DNA of 64,000 bases. It comes from Comamonadaceae bacterium (GTDB lineage Bacteria; Pseudomonadota; Gammaproteobacteria; Burkholderiales; Burkholderiaceae_C). The DNA lies in contig CANFWI010000003.1 of the NCBI GenBank assembly GCA_947450675.1, forward strand, positions 50,186-114,185, read 5' to 3'. The notes beneath the pieces are model-generated. The model was not told where the DNA came from, did not search any database, and saw only the letters and a list, made by a program, of their open reading frames with translations. Both the position numbers and the translations under genes were made by a program. Every line of letters starts with the position of its first letter. Position 1 is the first letter of the stretch. Positions 17,304-25,305 of the stretch are shown here, piece after piece.

Positions 17304-18472
17304 ATTGGGTTCCTCTCGATCACCTGCTTGGCGATGATCAGGCGTTGCATCTCGTTGGTGCCCTCACCGATCAACAGCAAAGGCGCGTCACGGTACAAGC
17401 GCTCAACGTTGTATTCCTTGGAGTAGCCGTAGCCACCAAAAATGCGCATCGCTTCGAGCGAGTTTTCTTGAGCGGCTTCGGTGGCGAAGTACTTCGCCAT
17501 GCCGGCTTCCATGTCGCAGCGCTCGCCGCGGTCGTAGGCTTCGGCCGCTGCGTAGACCAGCAGCCGCGAGGCCTGAGTGCGGGTGGCCATTTCGCCGAGT
17601 TTGAGCTGGATCGCTTGGTGTTCGCAAATCGGCTTGCCGAAGGTTTTGCGCTGCTGTGAATAAGCCACGGCTTCGTCTAGCGCGGCTTGCGCCACACCCA
17701 AGCCGCGCGCCGCCACGTTGATACGGCCGAGCTCAAGACCCCCCAAAATTTGTTGCAAGCCACGGCCTTCGACGCCGCCGATCAACCGGCTGACGGGCAC
17801 ACGGTAATTCTCAAAACTCAGCGCGCAGGTGTCGATGCCTTTGTAGCCCAACTTGTCCAGCTTCTTGCTGACGGTGAAGCCAGGACCTTTCTCAGCGATC
17901 AGCAAGCTCATGCCCTTGTGGCGCGGTTCGATTTTGGTATCGGTTTTGACCAACAAGGCGATGCAGTTGCCGTGCAAGCTGTTGGTGATCCACATCTTGG
18001 AGCCATTGACCACATAGTCACTGCCATCGATTTTGGCGCTGGTGCGGATCGCCTGCAGGTCGGTGCCGCAGTCGGGTTCGGTCAGACCGACGCCACCGCG
18101 CAATTCACCGGTCGCGAAGCGCGGCAAGTAATATTCTTTTTGCTCAGTGGTGCCAAAGCGCTGCACGGCCATCGCCATGATCAGGTGCGAGTTGATGATG
18201 CCGGAGATCGACATCCAAACCCGCGACATGCGCTCGATGATCTTGGCGTAAGTGGTGGTCGACAAACCCAGACCACCATATTCGGGCGCAATGATGCAGC
18301 CGAACAAACCCATGTCCTTCATCTTCTCCACAATCTCGGCGGGGTAGGTGTCGTTGTGCTCGAGTTCTCGCACATAGGGCTTGACTTCGGAGTTGAGGAA
18401 CTTCTCGAGCATGTCCAGGATGAGGTTTTCCTGCTCTTGCTCGGCAGGGTCGAAATGGTGGCGTGCGTTCAT
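17300..18472 (-). CDS. Acyl-CoA dehydrogenase of the itaconate-type operon
   Basis: FAD-dependent acyl-CoA dehydrogenase, 390 residues with all three domains: N-terminal helical (MNARHHFDPAEQEQEN), middle with VGLTEPDCGTDLQAIRT near residue 125 and NGSKMWITN, and C-terminal with MRIFGGYGYSKEYNVERLYRD and the catalytic-loop IGEGTNEMQ near residue 370. The substrate is unknown; a methylsuccinyl-type branched acyl-CoA would suit the operon. The frame runs 151 codons further upstream inside the MmgE/PrpD gene. The ATG at 18472 overlaps that gene's stop by 4 bases and gives the normal length, so it is chosen. Confidence 0.87.
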   Translation of the reverse strand: MNARHHFDPAEQEQENLILDMLEKFLNSEVKPYVRELEHNDTYPAEIVEKMKDMGLFGCIIAPEYGGLGLSTTTYAKIIERMSRVWMSISGIINSHLIMAMAVQRFGTTEQKEYYLPRFATGELRGGVGLTEPDCGTDLQAIRTSAKIDGSDYVVNGSKMWITNSLHGNCIALLVKTDTKIEPRHKGMSLLIAEKGPGFTVSKKLDKLGYKGIDTCALSFENYRVPVSRLIGGVEGRGLQQILGGLELGRINVAARGLGVAQAALDEAVAYSQQRKTFGKPICEHQAIQLKLGEMATRTQASRLLVYAAAEAYDRGERCDMEAGMAKYFATEAAQENSLEAMRIFGGYGYSKEYNVERLYRDAPLLLIGEGTNEMQRLIIAKQVIERNPI

Positions 18473-19866
18473 GTGTTGTCCTGTTGAGCTTTGACGCCCA
18501 GAAGTTGTGCCAATGCAGTGGCGGAGTGCTGTTCCATATCCAGAACAGCATTGAGAATGCAGTCGGCATGCGTGCGGGACACAGCCCGAGCCGCGTTGTC
18601 TTGAAATTTGTCGATGATGTCGGCGTGGCTGATCGGGCGACCCGGCGCGCCCCGGTTGATCGGCTCGTGGTGCCGCAACACGCGGCCGTCTTCGAGCTCG
18701 ACGATGACCTCGCCGCCGTAGTAGCGTGGAAAGTCGGCATCGGGATCGATTTCGCAAATGACTTTGGCGGCTAAAGCGCGGGTCTGCGCATCGGTGTAGG
18801 CCGACGGTTCCAGCGCGTCCAGCGTGAAAGCACCAAAGCGCAAGCCGGTGGCCACCGAGTACGGAATGCTGAATTGCGCCTCGTAAGCGTTGGTCGGTTG
18901 CCGCTTGCTCTCGATCGGCTCGCAAACAATTTTCATGACCCCTTCAGGCAAGCGCGCAACGATGCGCTTGACCGCGGCACCCTGCCATTGCGAGTGCAAA
19001 CTGCTGGCAGCATCCGCGCAAGCGTGTGTGAAATGGCAGGCCGGAATGGGCTTGACAGCGATGTTGAGGGATTCCCAAACGCTGCCCAAACCGTCGGTAA
19101 CGACGTTCAAGTCGCAGCCTTCAGCGAGCGCGCCCAAGTGGCTGTTGTAGAGTCCGAAGCGGCCTTCATAGGTGGCGCGGGGGCCAATAAAACCATGCTT
19201 GGCCAAGGTCGCTGCCGTGACGGCGCTGGAACCAGCCCAGCCCGGATGCAGACGCTTGGTCCACGCACCATCTTGCAAAAACTCCAAGCTGCCACTGGCC
19301 AGCGACAACGCAATGCCTTGTGCATCAACCCACTGCGCCTTGTCCAACTTCATCAAATGCGCCGCCGCCAAGGTGCAACCGAAGGTGCCGATCAAGCCCG
19401 TCGGATGAAAGCCGACCAGGTGAAAAGCACCGTGTGCCGCAGCCCCCAAGCGAATCGCCGTTTCAACGCCCAGCACATAGGCCGCCAACAAATCACGGCC
19501 GCTGGCTTGGCGCTGCACCGCTAAGCCGAGGGCCGCCGGCAGCACCGAGGTGGTGGCATGCAACACCGCGCGCGGATGCGTGTCGTCGTAATCAAGGCCA
19601 TGGATCAGCAAGGCGTTCATGGCAATTGCGTCACGGACTGGCAGTTGGACGCCGCAGCCAATCACCGGCACGCCACCAGAGCCGCCGCCGAGTTCCTGAA
19701 AAGCCGCGAGACTCTGCCGGGCAAAGTCGTACTGCGTGCTGGCCAGCGCAATGCCGAGTGCGTCGAGCATCAAGTGCGCGGCGCGTTGGCGCACTTCAGC
19801 CGGTACGCTGTCTAACGTGAAGCCGTGGCCGTAATCGGCCAGCCGTTCAGAGATCAATGCACTCAT
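18469..19866 (-). CDS. MmgE/PrpD family protein
   Basis: 465-residue member of the MmgE/PrpD family, which includes 2-methylcitrate dehydratase and cis-aconitate decarboxylase. Marks are the helical N-terminus with DALGIALASTQYD, GLDYDDTHPRAVLHATTSVLPAALGLA near residue 92 (quoted in part: GLDYDDTHPRAVLHATT), LHPGWAGSSAVTAATLAKHG near residue 210 and KPIPACHFTHACADAA near 275. Its fold-mates act on tricarboxylates, so a role in forming or using itaconate-like acids is plausible but not shown. One base separates it from TctC upstream, and 4 bases overlap the dehydrogenase downstream. Confidence 0.88.
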   Translation of the reverse strand: MSALISERLADYGHGFTLDSVPAEVRQRAAHLMLDALGIALASTQYDFARQSLAAFQELGGGSGGVPVIGCGVQLPVRDAIAMNALLIHGLDYDDTHPRAVLHATTSVLPAALGLAVQRQASGRDLLAAYVLGVETAIRLGAAAHGAFHLVGFHPTGLIGTFGCTLAAAHLMKLDKAQWVDAQGIALSLASGSLEFLQDGAWTKRLHPGWAGSSAVTAATLAKHGFIGPRATYEGRFGLYNSHLGALAEGCDLNVVTDGLGSVWESLNIAVKPIPACHFTHACADAASSLHSQWQGAAVKRIVARLPEGVMKIVCEPIESKRQPTNAYEAQFSIPYSVATGLRFGAFTLDALEPSAYTDAQTRALAAKVICEIDPDADFPRYYGGEVIVELEDGRVLRHHEPINRGAPGRPISHADIIDKFQDNAARAVSRTHADCILNAVLDMEQHSATALAQLLGVKAQQDNT

Positions 19867-19867
19867 C

Positions 19868-20851
19868 TCAATCGACCTTGGCGCCAGACAACTTGACGGC
19901 CACCGCCCACTTGTCGATTTCTGATTGGATGTAGCGGGCGAACTCCTCCGGGCGTGACAGTATCGGCTCGGCGCCGAGGTTGGTCAGCTGGTCGCGCACC
20001 TCAGGCGAATCCAGCCAATTCGAACTCAAAGCTTTGTGCAGGGTTTCGATGATTTCCTTGGGCGTGCCCTTGGGCGCGGCGATGCCAATCCAAGCCGGTG
20101 CTTCGAAATTACCCAGTCCCGCCTCGGCCATGGTCGGCACATTGGGCACCGCCGGGTTGCGCGCTTTGCTGGCAACGGCCAGCAGCCGAAGCTTGCCGCT
20201 GCGGTAGTGCGGGATCAAGGCTGCACCCGTGTCGATCATCACCGGCACCTGACCGCCAATCAAGTCCGTCACGGCGGCAGGGCTGCCCTTGTAAGGCACA
20301 TGAACCATGTTGATGCCCTGCGCGTGCTTGAACAGCTCCATCGTCAGATGGCTGGTGACACCACTGCCCGAAGAAGCGTAATTGAGCTTGCCGGGGTTGG
20401 CCTTGGCTTCACGCACCAGATCGCCCGCAGTTTGCGCGACAAAGTTGGGGTTGCTGGCCAGGAACAGCGGCACGACGGCCAGCTCACTGATCGGCACAAA
20501 GTCTTTGAGTGGGTGGTAAGGCAGCTTGGAATACAAGCTGATGTTGATGGCCATGGTGCCGCTGGAACCGACCAGCAGCGTGTAGCCATCGGGGTTCGCC
20601 TTGGCGACCATCTCAGAGCCAATGATGCCGGCAGCCCCTGGCTTGTTGTCAACAAACACCGGTTGCTGCAAAGCCTCTTGGAGTTTTTTAGCGGCAATGC
20701 GGGCGATGATGTCCGTCGCTTGCCCGGCGGGAAAACCCACCACGATGCGGATTGTTTTTTCTGGGTAGGCGGCGAAGGCACTGCCCACAACGCTGCTCAG
20801 CGCCAGAGCAGCCAATGCGCCAGCGGCGCGGCGTGTGAATGCATATTTCAT
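19868..20851 (-). CDS. Bug/TctC-type periplasmic solute-binding protein
   Basis: 327-residue extracytoplasmic receptor of the tripartite tricarboxylate transporter family. A signal peptide (MKYAFTRRAAGALAALAL, cleavage after SAFA) is followed by YPEKTIRIVVGFPAGQATDIIAR, the family opening (quoted in part: YPEKTIRIVVGFPAGQATD). DNKPGAAGIIG and VPYKGSPAAVTDLIGGQV follow. The ATG at 20851 is chosen because AGGAGA lies seven bases upstream and the signal peptide then starts properly. No TctA/TctB genes are nearby, as is usual for the expanded Bug family in Burkholderiales. It probably binds the operon's dicarboxylate and either feeds a shared TctAB or signals. Confidence 0.9.
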   Translation of the reverse strand: MKYAFTRRAAGALAALALSSVVGSAFAAYPEKTIRIVVGFPAGQATDIIARIAAKKLQEALQQPVFVDNKPGAAGIIGSEMVAKANPDGYTLLVGSSGTMAINISLYSKLPYHPLKDFVPISELAVVPLFLASNPNFVAQTAGDLVREAKANPGKLNYASSGSGVTSHLTMELFKHAQGINMVHVPYKGSPAAVTDLIGGQVPVMIDTGAALIPHYRSGKLRLLAVASKARNPAVPNVPTMAEAGLGNFEAPAWIGIAAPKGTPKEIIETLHKALSSNWLDSPEVRDQLTNLGAEPILSRPEEFARYIQSEIDKWAVAVKLSGAKVD

Positions 20852-20892
20852 TTGTTGTCTCCTGATTTTTTTGACTGAACTGACGCTGTGAT

Positions 20893-21402
20893 TCAAATGT
20901 CGTCATTCACGCCGTGGCCACGACGCGCCACCAGGAATGTCCGCTCGAAGGCCATCACCTGGATGTTTTTTTGATTGAAGGCGGTGGTTTTCACCGTGAC
21001 GATGCCTTGGCCAGGACGCGATTTCGATTCACGCTTTTCGAGTACCTTGGTTTCGGCATAGAGCGTGTCGCCGGCAAAGACCGGTGCGGAGATGTCGATG
21101 TCTTTCCAGCCCAGATTGGCAATCGCCTTGCCGCTGACGTCGTTGACCGTCATGCCGACCACCACCGCCAGCGTCAACGGGCTGTTGATCAACAATCTGC
21201 CGAATTCGCTCTTGGCCGCAAATGCAGCGTCACAGTGCATCGGGTGCTGGTTCATCGTCAGCAACGCAAACTGAATGTTGTCGTTGTCCGTCAAAGTGCG
21301 GCCCGGACGGTGCTCGTACACATCGCCGACCGTGAAGTCTTCAAGGTAACGACCGTAAGACGCGCGGTAACGCTGGGGACCAATTTCAACGGCTGACAAC
21401 AT
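20893..21402 (-). CDS. MaoC-family enoyl-CoA hydratase, probable itaconyl-CoA hydratase
   Basis: 169-residue hot-dog-fold hydratase. The catalytic segment reads LLTMNQHPMHCDAAFA near residues 50-66. Classical R-hydratases have D-x-N-P-x-H; here it is N-Q-H-P-M-H, a variant I associate with the mesaconyl/itaconyl-CoA hydratase branch. It should hydrate an unsaturated C5 acyl-CoA to citramalyl-CoA. The start at 21402 has a good AGGAGA site; the frame open to 21456 runs into the palindromic leader. It is the first gene of the operon running to CitE, 41 bases ahead of TctC. Confidence 0.83.
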   Translation of the reverse strand: MLSAVEIGPQRYRASYGRYLEDFTVGDVYEHRPGRTLTDNDNIQFALLTMNQHPMHCDAAFAAKSEFGRLLINSPLTLAVVVGMTVNDVSGKAIANLGWKDIDISAPVFAGDTLYAETKVLEKRESKSRPGQGIVTVKTTAFNQKNIQVMAFERTFLVARRGHGVNDDI

Positions 21403-21418
21403 GGGAATCTCCTGGATA

Positions 21419-21438
21419 AAAACAGCACCGGCTGTTTT
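21419..21438. promoter_or_regulatory. Perfect inverted repeat in the leader of the MaoC operon
   Basis: AAAACAGC-ACCG-GCTGTTTT, an 8-4-8 perfect palindrome only 17 bases upstream of the MaoC start and 2 bases from the larger palindrome at 21441. It could be a second protein site or fold as an mRNA hairpin just before the ribosome site. Confidence 0.6.
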
Positions 21439-21440
21439 GT

Positions 21441-21460
21441 TTATTTGTACGAACAAATAA
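21441..21460. promoter_or_regulatory. Putative GntR operator in front of the itaconate-type operon
   Basis: TTATTTGTACGAACAAATAA is a perfect 8-4-8 palindrome with TTGT/ACAA inner halves, resembling HutC-type operators. It lies 39-58 bases upstream of the first gene and in the probable core promoter, so binding should block transcription. The GntR regulator encoded at 15313-16101 in the same operon is the obvious candidate, though this is inference. Confidence 0.7.
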
Positions 21461-21524
21461 GTTTACCCAAAAAAGTCAGCGCTTCAATATCCGTAAAAAC
21501 CCTGATTCAAAACCCGTTGGACGC

Positions 21525-21561
21525 AAAAAAAGCGCGGCCCGTTTTCACAGACCACGCTTTT
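21525..21561 (-). terminator. Rho-independent terminator of the AtuA-TctC operon
   Basis: On the minus strand AAAAGCGTGG pairs with CCGCGCTTTT (one G-U pair) around a 14-base loop and runs into seven T. It lies 52 bases after the TctC stop at 21613, so the AtuA operon and the MaoC-CitE operon are separate transcription units. Confidence 0.83.
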
Positions 21562-21612
21562 CAAAGTGCAGACCCGGATCACCGGGCCGGATTTCAAATC
21601 TTTCGCATCAAC

Positions 21613-22614
21613 TCACTGCGGCTCGATCTTGGCGTCGTGAATCGCCTTGGCCCACTTGGCGCTTTCAGCCTTGGAACGCAGTGCCAGCGCCTCTGGCGTG
21701 CCGGGTTCGGTCTCAAAACCGAGTGCGGCAAAACGCTCCAGAATGTCTTTGTTGCCAGCGGCGATATTGATGGCGCGGTTCAACTTCAAGACGATGTCGC
21801 TGGGCGTGCCGGCCGGTGCGAAGACCGCAAAGTAAGCAATCAGCTCGTAGTCTTTCAAACCCAAGGCTTCATTCACCGTCGGCAGTTCAGGAATCGCCTT
21901 GGAGCGCTTGGTCGATGTGACCGCCAAACCGCGCACCTTGCCAGCTTTAACCTGCGGCAGCATGACCGCAAAGTCGGCCGTGAACAAGTTGACTTGACCA
22001 CCGATCAGGTCGGTCATCGCCGCAGGGCCGCTCTTGTACGGGATGTTGGTCATTTTGATGTTGGCCATGCTGGCCAGCACCTCAGTCGACACCAGCTGCG
22101 ATGTGCTGGCGCTGGCAAAGGTCACGTACGTCGGCTTGGCTTTGGCAAACGCGACCACTTCTTTGAGCGTTTTAGCCGGAAACTCGTTGTTGATGGCCAC
22201 GATCAGCGGCACCGAGCCCAAATAAGCCACGGGTGCAAACGCGGTGTCTTGGTCGTAAGGCAGCTTTTTCATCAGGCTTTTGAGGGCTGCGTTGGTGCTG
22301 TTAGTGCCAACCAAAATGGTGTAGCCGTCGGGGGCCGACTTGGCCACAAAGTCAGCACCCAACATGCCGTTGACGCCGGCTTTGTTGTCAACAATCACCG
22401 GCTGTTCGAGGATTTCAGAGATCTTGGCCGCAAAGGCGCGGGCAATCTGGTCGGTCGCACTGCCGGCGGCAAACGGCACGATGGCCTTGATCGGCTTGCT
22501 CGGGTAGCTTTGAGCGCTGGCTGTGGCGGCGTAAACGCTGAGTGCAGCGACGCAAGCTGTGAGCAGCCAACGGCTAGCAGATGTGGTCATCGTGGGGCGC
22601 ATAAATGAGTTCAT
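21613..22614 (-). CDS. Bug/TctC-type periplasmic solute-binding protein
   Basis: 333-residue extracytoplasmic receptor. A signal peptide of about 34 residues (WLLTACVAALSVYAATASAQ) precedes SYPSKPIKAIVPFAAGSATD. DNKAGVNGMLGADFV and IPYKSGPAAMTDLIGGQV are family motifs. Later in-frame ATGs at 22602 and 22590 are alternative starts. It ends the small AtuA operon, 30 bases behind the AtuA-related short gene, with a terminator after it. The ligand is unknown. It is a separate lineage from the receptor at 19868. Confidence 0.88.
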   Translation of the reverse strand: MNSFMRPTMTTSASRWLLTACVAALSVYAATASAQSYPSKPIKAIVPFAAGSATDQIARAFAAKISEILEQPVIVDNKAGVNGMLGADFVAKSAPDGYTILVGTNSTNAALKSLMKKLPYDQDTAFAPVAYLGSVPLIVAINNEFPAKTLKEVVAFAKAKPTYVTFASASTSQLVSTEVLASMANIKMTNIPYKSGPAAMTDLIGGQVNLFTADFAVMLPQVKAGKVRGLAVTSTKRSKAIPELPTVNEALGLKDYELIAYFAVFAPAGTPSDIVLKLNRAINIAAGNKDILERFAALGFETEPGTPEALALRSKAESAKWAKAIHDAKIEPQ

Positions 22615-22644
22615 TTGGAGTCTCCGGAAATAAGCGGTTAATTA

Positions 22645-22968
22645 TTACTGATGGCGCAAGTCGTCGGTGGATAAAACCATGGCCAGCAGCCCCGACGCCA
22701 GACATTTCCCATGCGCGTCCAGCGCCAGTGAGCGCGTCACGCCACCGGCCAAAGAGCCATGCAGCACAAAATTCAGCGCCCCCAAGTGCGGCAAACAGTA
22801 GCGCTCCACCGGGCCCTGAACGATGCCGTCGTAGTGCGCCTTGACCCGCTCTGGGGTCAACAAGGTCTCTAGCAGCGGGTAATGTTTGGCGTCATAGGCA
22901 ATCACCGACAAGGTGCTGCGGTTGCCTTTGTCTCCCGTGCGGGCGTGAGCGATGTCTCTGAGCAGCAT
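22645..22968 (-). CDS. AtuA-related short protein (ferredoxin-fold-like domain)
   Basis: 107-residue protein similar to the C-terminal part of AtuA-type proteins: LLRDIAHARTGDKGNRSTLSVIAY at the start (quoted in part: AHARTGDKGNRSTLSV) and GALNFVLHGSLAGGVTRSLALDAHGK in the second half (quoted in part: LHGSLAGGVTRSLALD). In many genomes this domain is fused to or directly follows the large AtuA domain; here it follows after one base. The biochemical function is unknown to me. It probably forms a complex with the preceding gene product. Confidence 0.82.
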   Translation of the reverse strand: MLLRDIAHARTGDKGNRSTLSVIAYDAKHYPLLETLLTPERVKAHYDGIVQGPVERYCLPHLGALNFVLHGSLAGGVTRSLALDAHGKCLASGLLAMVLSTDDLRHQ

Positions 22969-22969
22969 G

Positions 22970-24325
22970 TCAGTTCTCCAAAATCACAACAGACGCGTTC
23001 ACCCAGTCACGCGGAATCAAGACAGAGGCAGCAGCGATGACTTCGCGCACGCTCTTGGTGGCACCGCCGCCACTGGCCGGGCCGTTCAGGTACAGCGCTT
23101 CAACTTCGTTGACCACGTCTTTCGCTTGCCCTGCCGTTTTGACACGCATCGCTAAGCGCAAGCGGACCTCACTGGGTTCACCGACGGGCATGATCCGATC
23201 ACCCAGAATGGTGTTGACACCGATCAACTCGTAGCGGCTTTCGCAGTCGGCAAAACCGGCTTCGTTCAAACGAATCCGCAGCACATCCAAAGCCAATTGA
23301 CCTCGCGCCACAGCGCCGGGGCCGGCATAAGACATCTGGCCGTCGGCAATAAAACCTTCGCGGTGGCCGACCGTGACTTTCAGGGTGTCCGGGCGCTGCT
23401 GCCCTGCCCCGCCGCTGACCTGCACCCGGTCTGGGCCGACTTGCGTCAAGCGCACTTGCGAAAAATCAGCCACCACATCGGGCTGCAAATAGCGCGCCGG
23501 ATTTTCAATTTCGTAGAGCAATTGCTCGGTGCAAGTGGCGGTGGTGACACAGCCGCCAGAACCTGCGACCTTGGTGATCACCGCATCGCCAGAGGCATCG
23601 ACCTCGGCCAGCGGAAAGCCCAGATGCGCCAAGTCCGGCACATCACGGAAACCGGGATCGGCAAAGTAACCGCCGGTGATTTGCCCCGCGCACTCCAGCA
23701 AATGACCAACCAACACGCCTTTGCCGAGCCGCGTCCAATCGTCTGCGGCCCAGCCAAAGCAGTGCATCAGCGGCGCTAAAAACAAGGCCGGGTCAGCCAC
23801 CCGACCGGTGATGATGACCTGCGCGTCGGTCTGTAGCGCCGGCAGCAAGGCATCGGCACCCAAATAGACGTTGGCAGAAATTACATCGTCTTGGAGCGAC
23901 GCCAGCGTGTGGGGCGACTCCATCAAGGGCAGCGCCATGCCGCGTGCGCTCAAGACTTTCAGCACGTCGTCGCCCAAGACGACGGCCACTTTGACCTGCG
24001 GCAAGCCGAGTTCACGCGCCACCCGCAGAACCTCATGCCCGGCTTGCAGCGGGTTGGCCGCGCCCATGTTGGTGATGATGCGAACGCCTTGTGTCACGCA
24101 GGGGCCCAGCACGGCCTGCATGCGTTGGGTCAACAAGGGGTCAAAGCCGCGGTCAGGGTGTTGGCTGCGTTCCAGCTGGGCCAGCGCAATCGTGCGCTCG
24201 GCCAAGCACTCAAAAACGAGGTAATCGAGTTGGCCTTTTTCAGCCAGTTCGAGCGCCGGTAAAACTCGGTCGCCGGCGTAGCCTGCGCCAGAGCCGATGC
24301 GCAAAGTGTGAGGGGATGATTTCAT
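22970..24325 (-). CDS. AtuA-family protein (DUF1446)
   Basis: 451-residue member of the acyclic terpene utilisation AtuA family. AtuA is needed for citronellol/geranyl-CoA catabolism in Pseudomonas, but the family is much wider and its reaction is not defined. Marks are RIGSGAGYAGDRVLPALELA, ECLAERTIALAQ, NMGAANPLQAG near residue 100, GRVADPALFLAPL and GSGGCVTTATCTEQLLYEIE (from about residue 250). ATG 24325 is chosen over a TTG at 24337. No other terpene genes are nearby, so a role in handling a branched acyl compound of the neighbouring operon is only a guess. Confidence 0.85.
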   Translation of the reverse strand: MKSSPHTLRIGSGAGYAGDRVLPALELAEKGQLDYLVFECLAERTIALAQLERSQHPDRGFDPLLTQRMQAVLGPCVTQGVRIITNMGAANPLQAGHEVLRVARELGLPQVKVAVVLGDDVLKVLSARGMALPLMESPHTLASLQDDVISANVYLGADALLPALQTDAQVIITGRVADPALFLAPLMHCFGWAADDWTRLGKGVLVGHLLECAGQITGGYFADPGFRDVPDLAHLGFPLAEVDASGDAVITKVAGSGGCVTTATCTEQLLYEIENPARYLQPDVVADFSQVRLTQVGPDRVQVSGGAGQQRPDTLKVTVGHREGFIADGQMSYAGPGAVARGQLALDVLRIRLNEAGFADCESRYELIGVNTILGDRIMPVGEPSEVRLRLAMRVKTAGQAKDVVNEVEALYLNGPASGGGATKSVREVIAAASVLIPRDWVNASVVILEN

Positions 24326-24389
24326 GGGTGCGATCAAAAAAACTGACGAGGCGCCAGTGTGTCACATCCCTGGCAGGGCAAAAGCAGCT

Positions 24390-24929
24390 TCAACCGCGTT
24401 GGACAGGGCCACCGATATTGAATCGCGTTGTTGCCAATTTGAGAACGTAGGCACCGATCAACGCACCGTTGAAATCACCCAGCATCATCCACAAGACTTG
24501 CTGCGGCGCGACCAGTTGCTGGGGGTCAAAAAACGTCCAAGCCACATGGTGAATGATCGCGTTGGCTATGCAATAGCCCAAGGTCACGATGCCAATGTCT
24601 CTCAAAGACAGGAGATTCGCCTCGCGTCCGGTGTAAAACCGAAAAACCAGCACGGCTAGCAGTGGGCCGGAGGCGGAGCAAAGCACATTCAGAAAGCCGA
24701 CCATGGAATAGTCGCCGAACAACTGCAACAAAAAAATACCGCCCAAGGCCGTTGCCAGTGTGCCCCGAACTTTGCCGAGAACCAGAACGTTCAGCACACG
24801 GATAAAAGCGGGCAGGTAAACCAGACCGACATGCGGCGTGATCTCCAAGGAAGAGAAAACCCAGCCGTTCGCTATATGCAGGCAAAGATAAACAAAAGCA
24901 GACAGCAGGGTCAGAAATAGCTCGAACAT
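24390..24929 (-). CDS. Unknown integral membrane protein
   Basis: 179-residue protein with about five hydrophobic helices (FLTLLSAFVYLCLHIANGW, then LVYLPAFIRVLNVLVLG, then GIFLLQLFG, then GPLLAVLVFRFY, then GALIGAYVLKLA). The spacing and the VYLPAFIRVLNVLVLG segment recall MASE1-type sensor membrane domains, but no signalling output domain is attached. I do not recognise a family with confidence. It lies 64 bases upstream of AtuA on the same strand and could be co-transcribed with it. Confidence 0.6.
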   Translation of the reverse strand: MFELFLTLLSAFVYLCLHIANGWVFSSLEITPHVGLVYLPAFIRVLNVLVLGKVRGTLATALGGIFLLQLFGDYSMVGFLNVLCSASGPLLAVLVFRFYTGREANLLSLRDIGIVTLGYCIANAIIHHVAWTFFDPQQLVAPQQVLWMMLGDFNGALIGAYVLKLATTRFNIGGPVQRG

Positions 24930-25046
24930 GGCGGTATCAGCAAGCTCATGGGTCCATCCGGAAAAATGTCACGGTTGCGGCCAACAAGCTTTTAATGTTG
25001 CGATTCTAACGATTAAGAATGAATCTTGATTTTCAGCCTGTTTTGC

Positions 25047-25286
25047 TCAGCCGCGATAGCCGCCGGCGGGAGGGTGACGCCGGCGCAGCGGGTCCAATAG
25101 CGGCCCCAAGCCGTTGTGGTCAATCTCCAGCATGAGGGCCAAAAGTCGGCCAATTTCGCCTTTTGGAAAGCCTTCTCGAGAAAACCAGACCAAGTAATTG
25201 CTTGGCAAATCAGCGATGAATCGGCCCTTGTATTTGCCAAAAGGCATTTGGCGGGTCACCAGCAGTTCCAGGTCTTCGGGGTTCAT
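25047..25286 (-). CDS. DUF3820 family small protein
   Basis: 79-residue protein with MPFGKYKGRFIADLPSNYLVWF, the DUF3820 (quick-hit exonuclease-associated) motif, quoted here as MPFGKYKGRFIADLP and YLVWFSREGFPKGEIG. Function is unknown; the fold appears in small nucleic-acid-related proteins. The C-terminus is basic (PLRRRHPPAGGYRG). It starts at ATG 25286, 19 bases after the SUI1-like gene ends. The two are probably co-transcribed leftward. Confidence 0.8.
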   Translation of the reverse strand: MNPEDLELLVTRQMPFGKYKGRFIADLPSNYLVWFSREGFPKGEIGRLLALMLEIDHNGLGPLLDPLRRRHPPAGGYRG

Positions 25287-25305
25287 GGTCGCAGATGTAC
25301 TGTCT

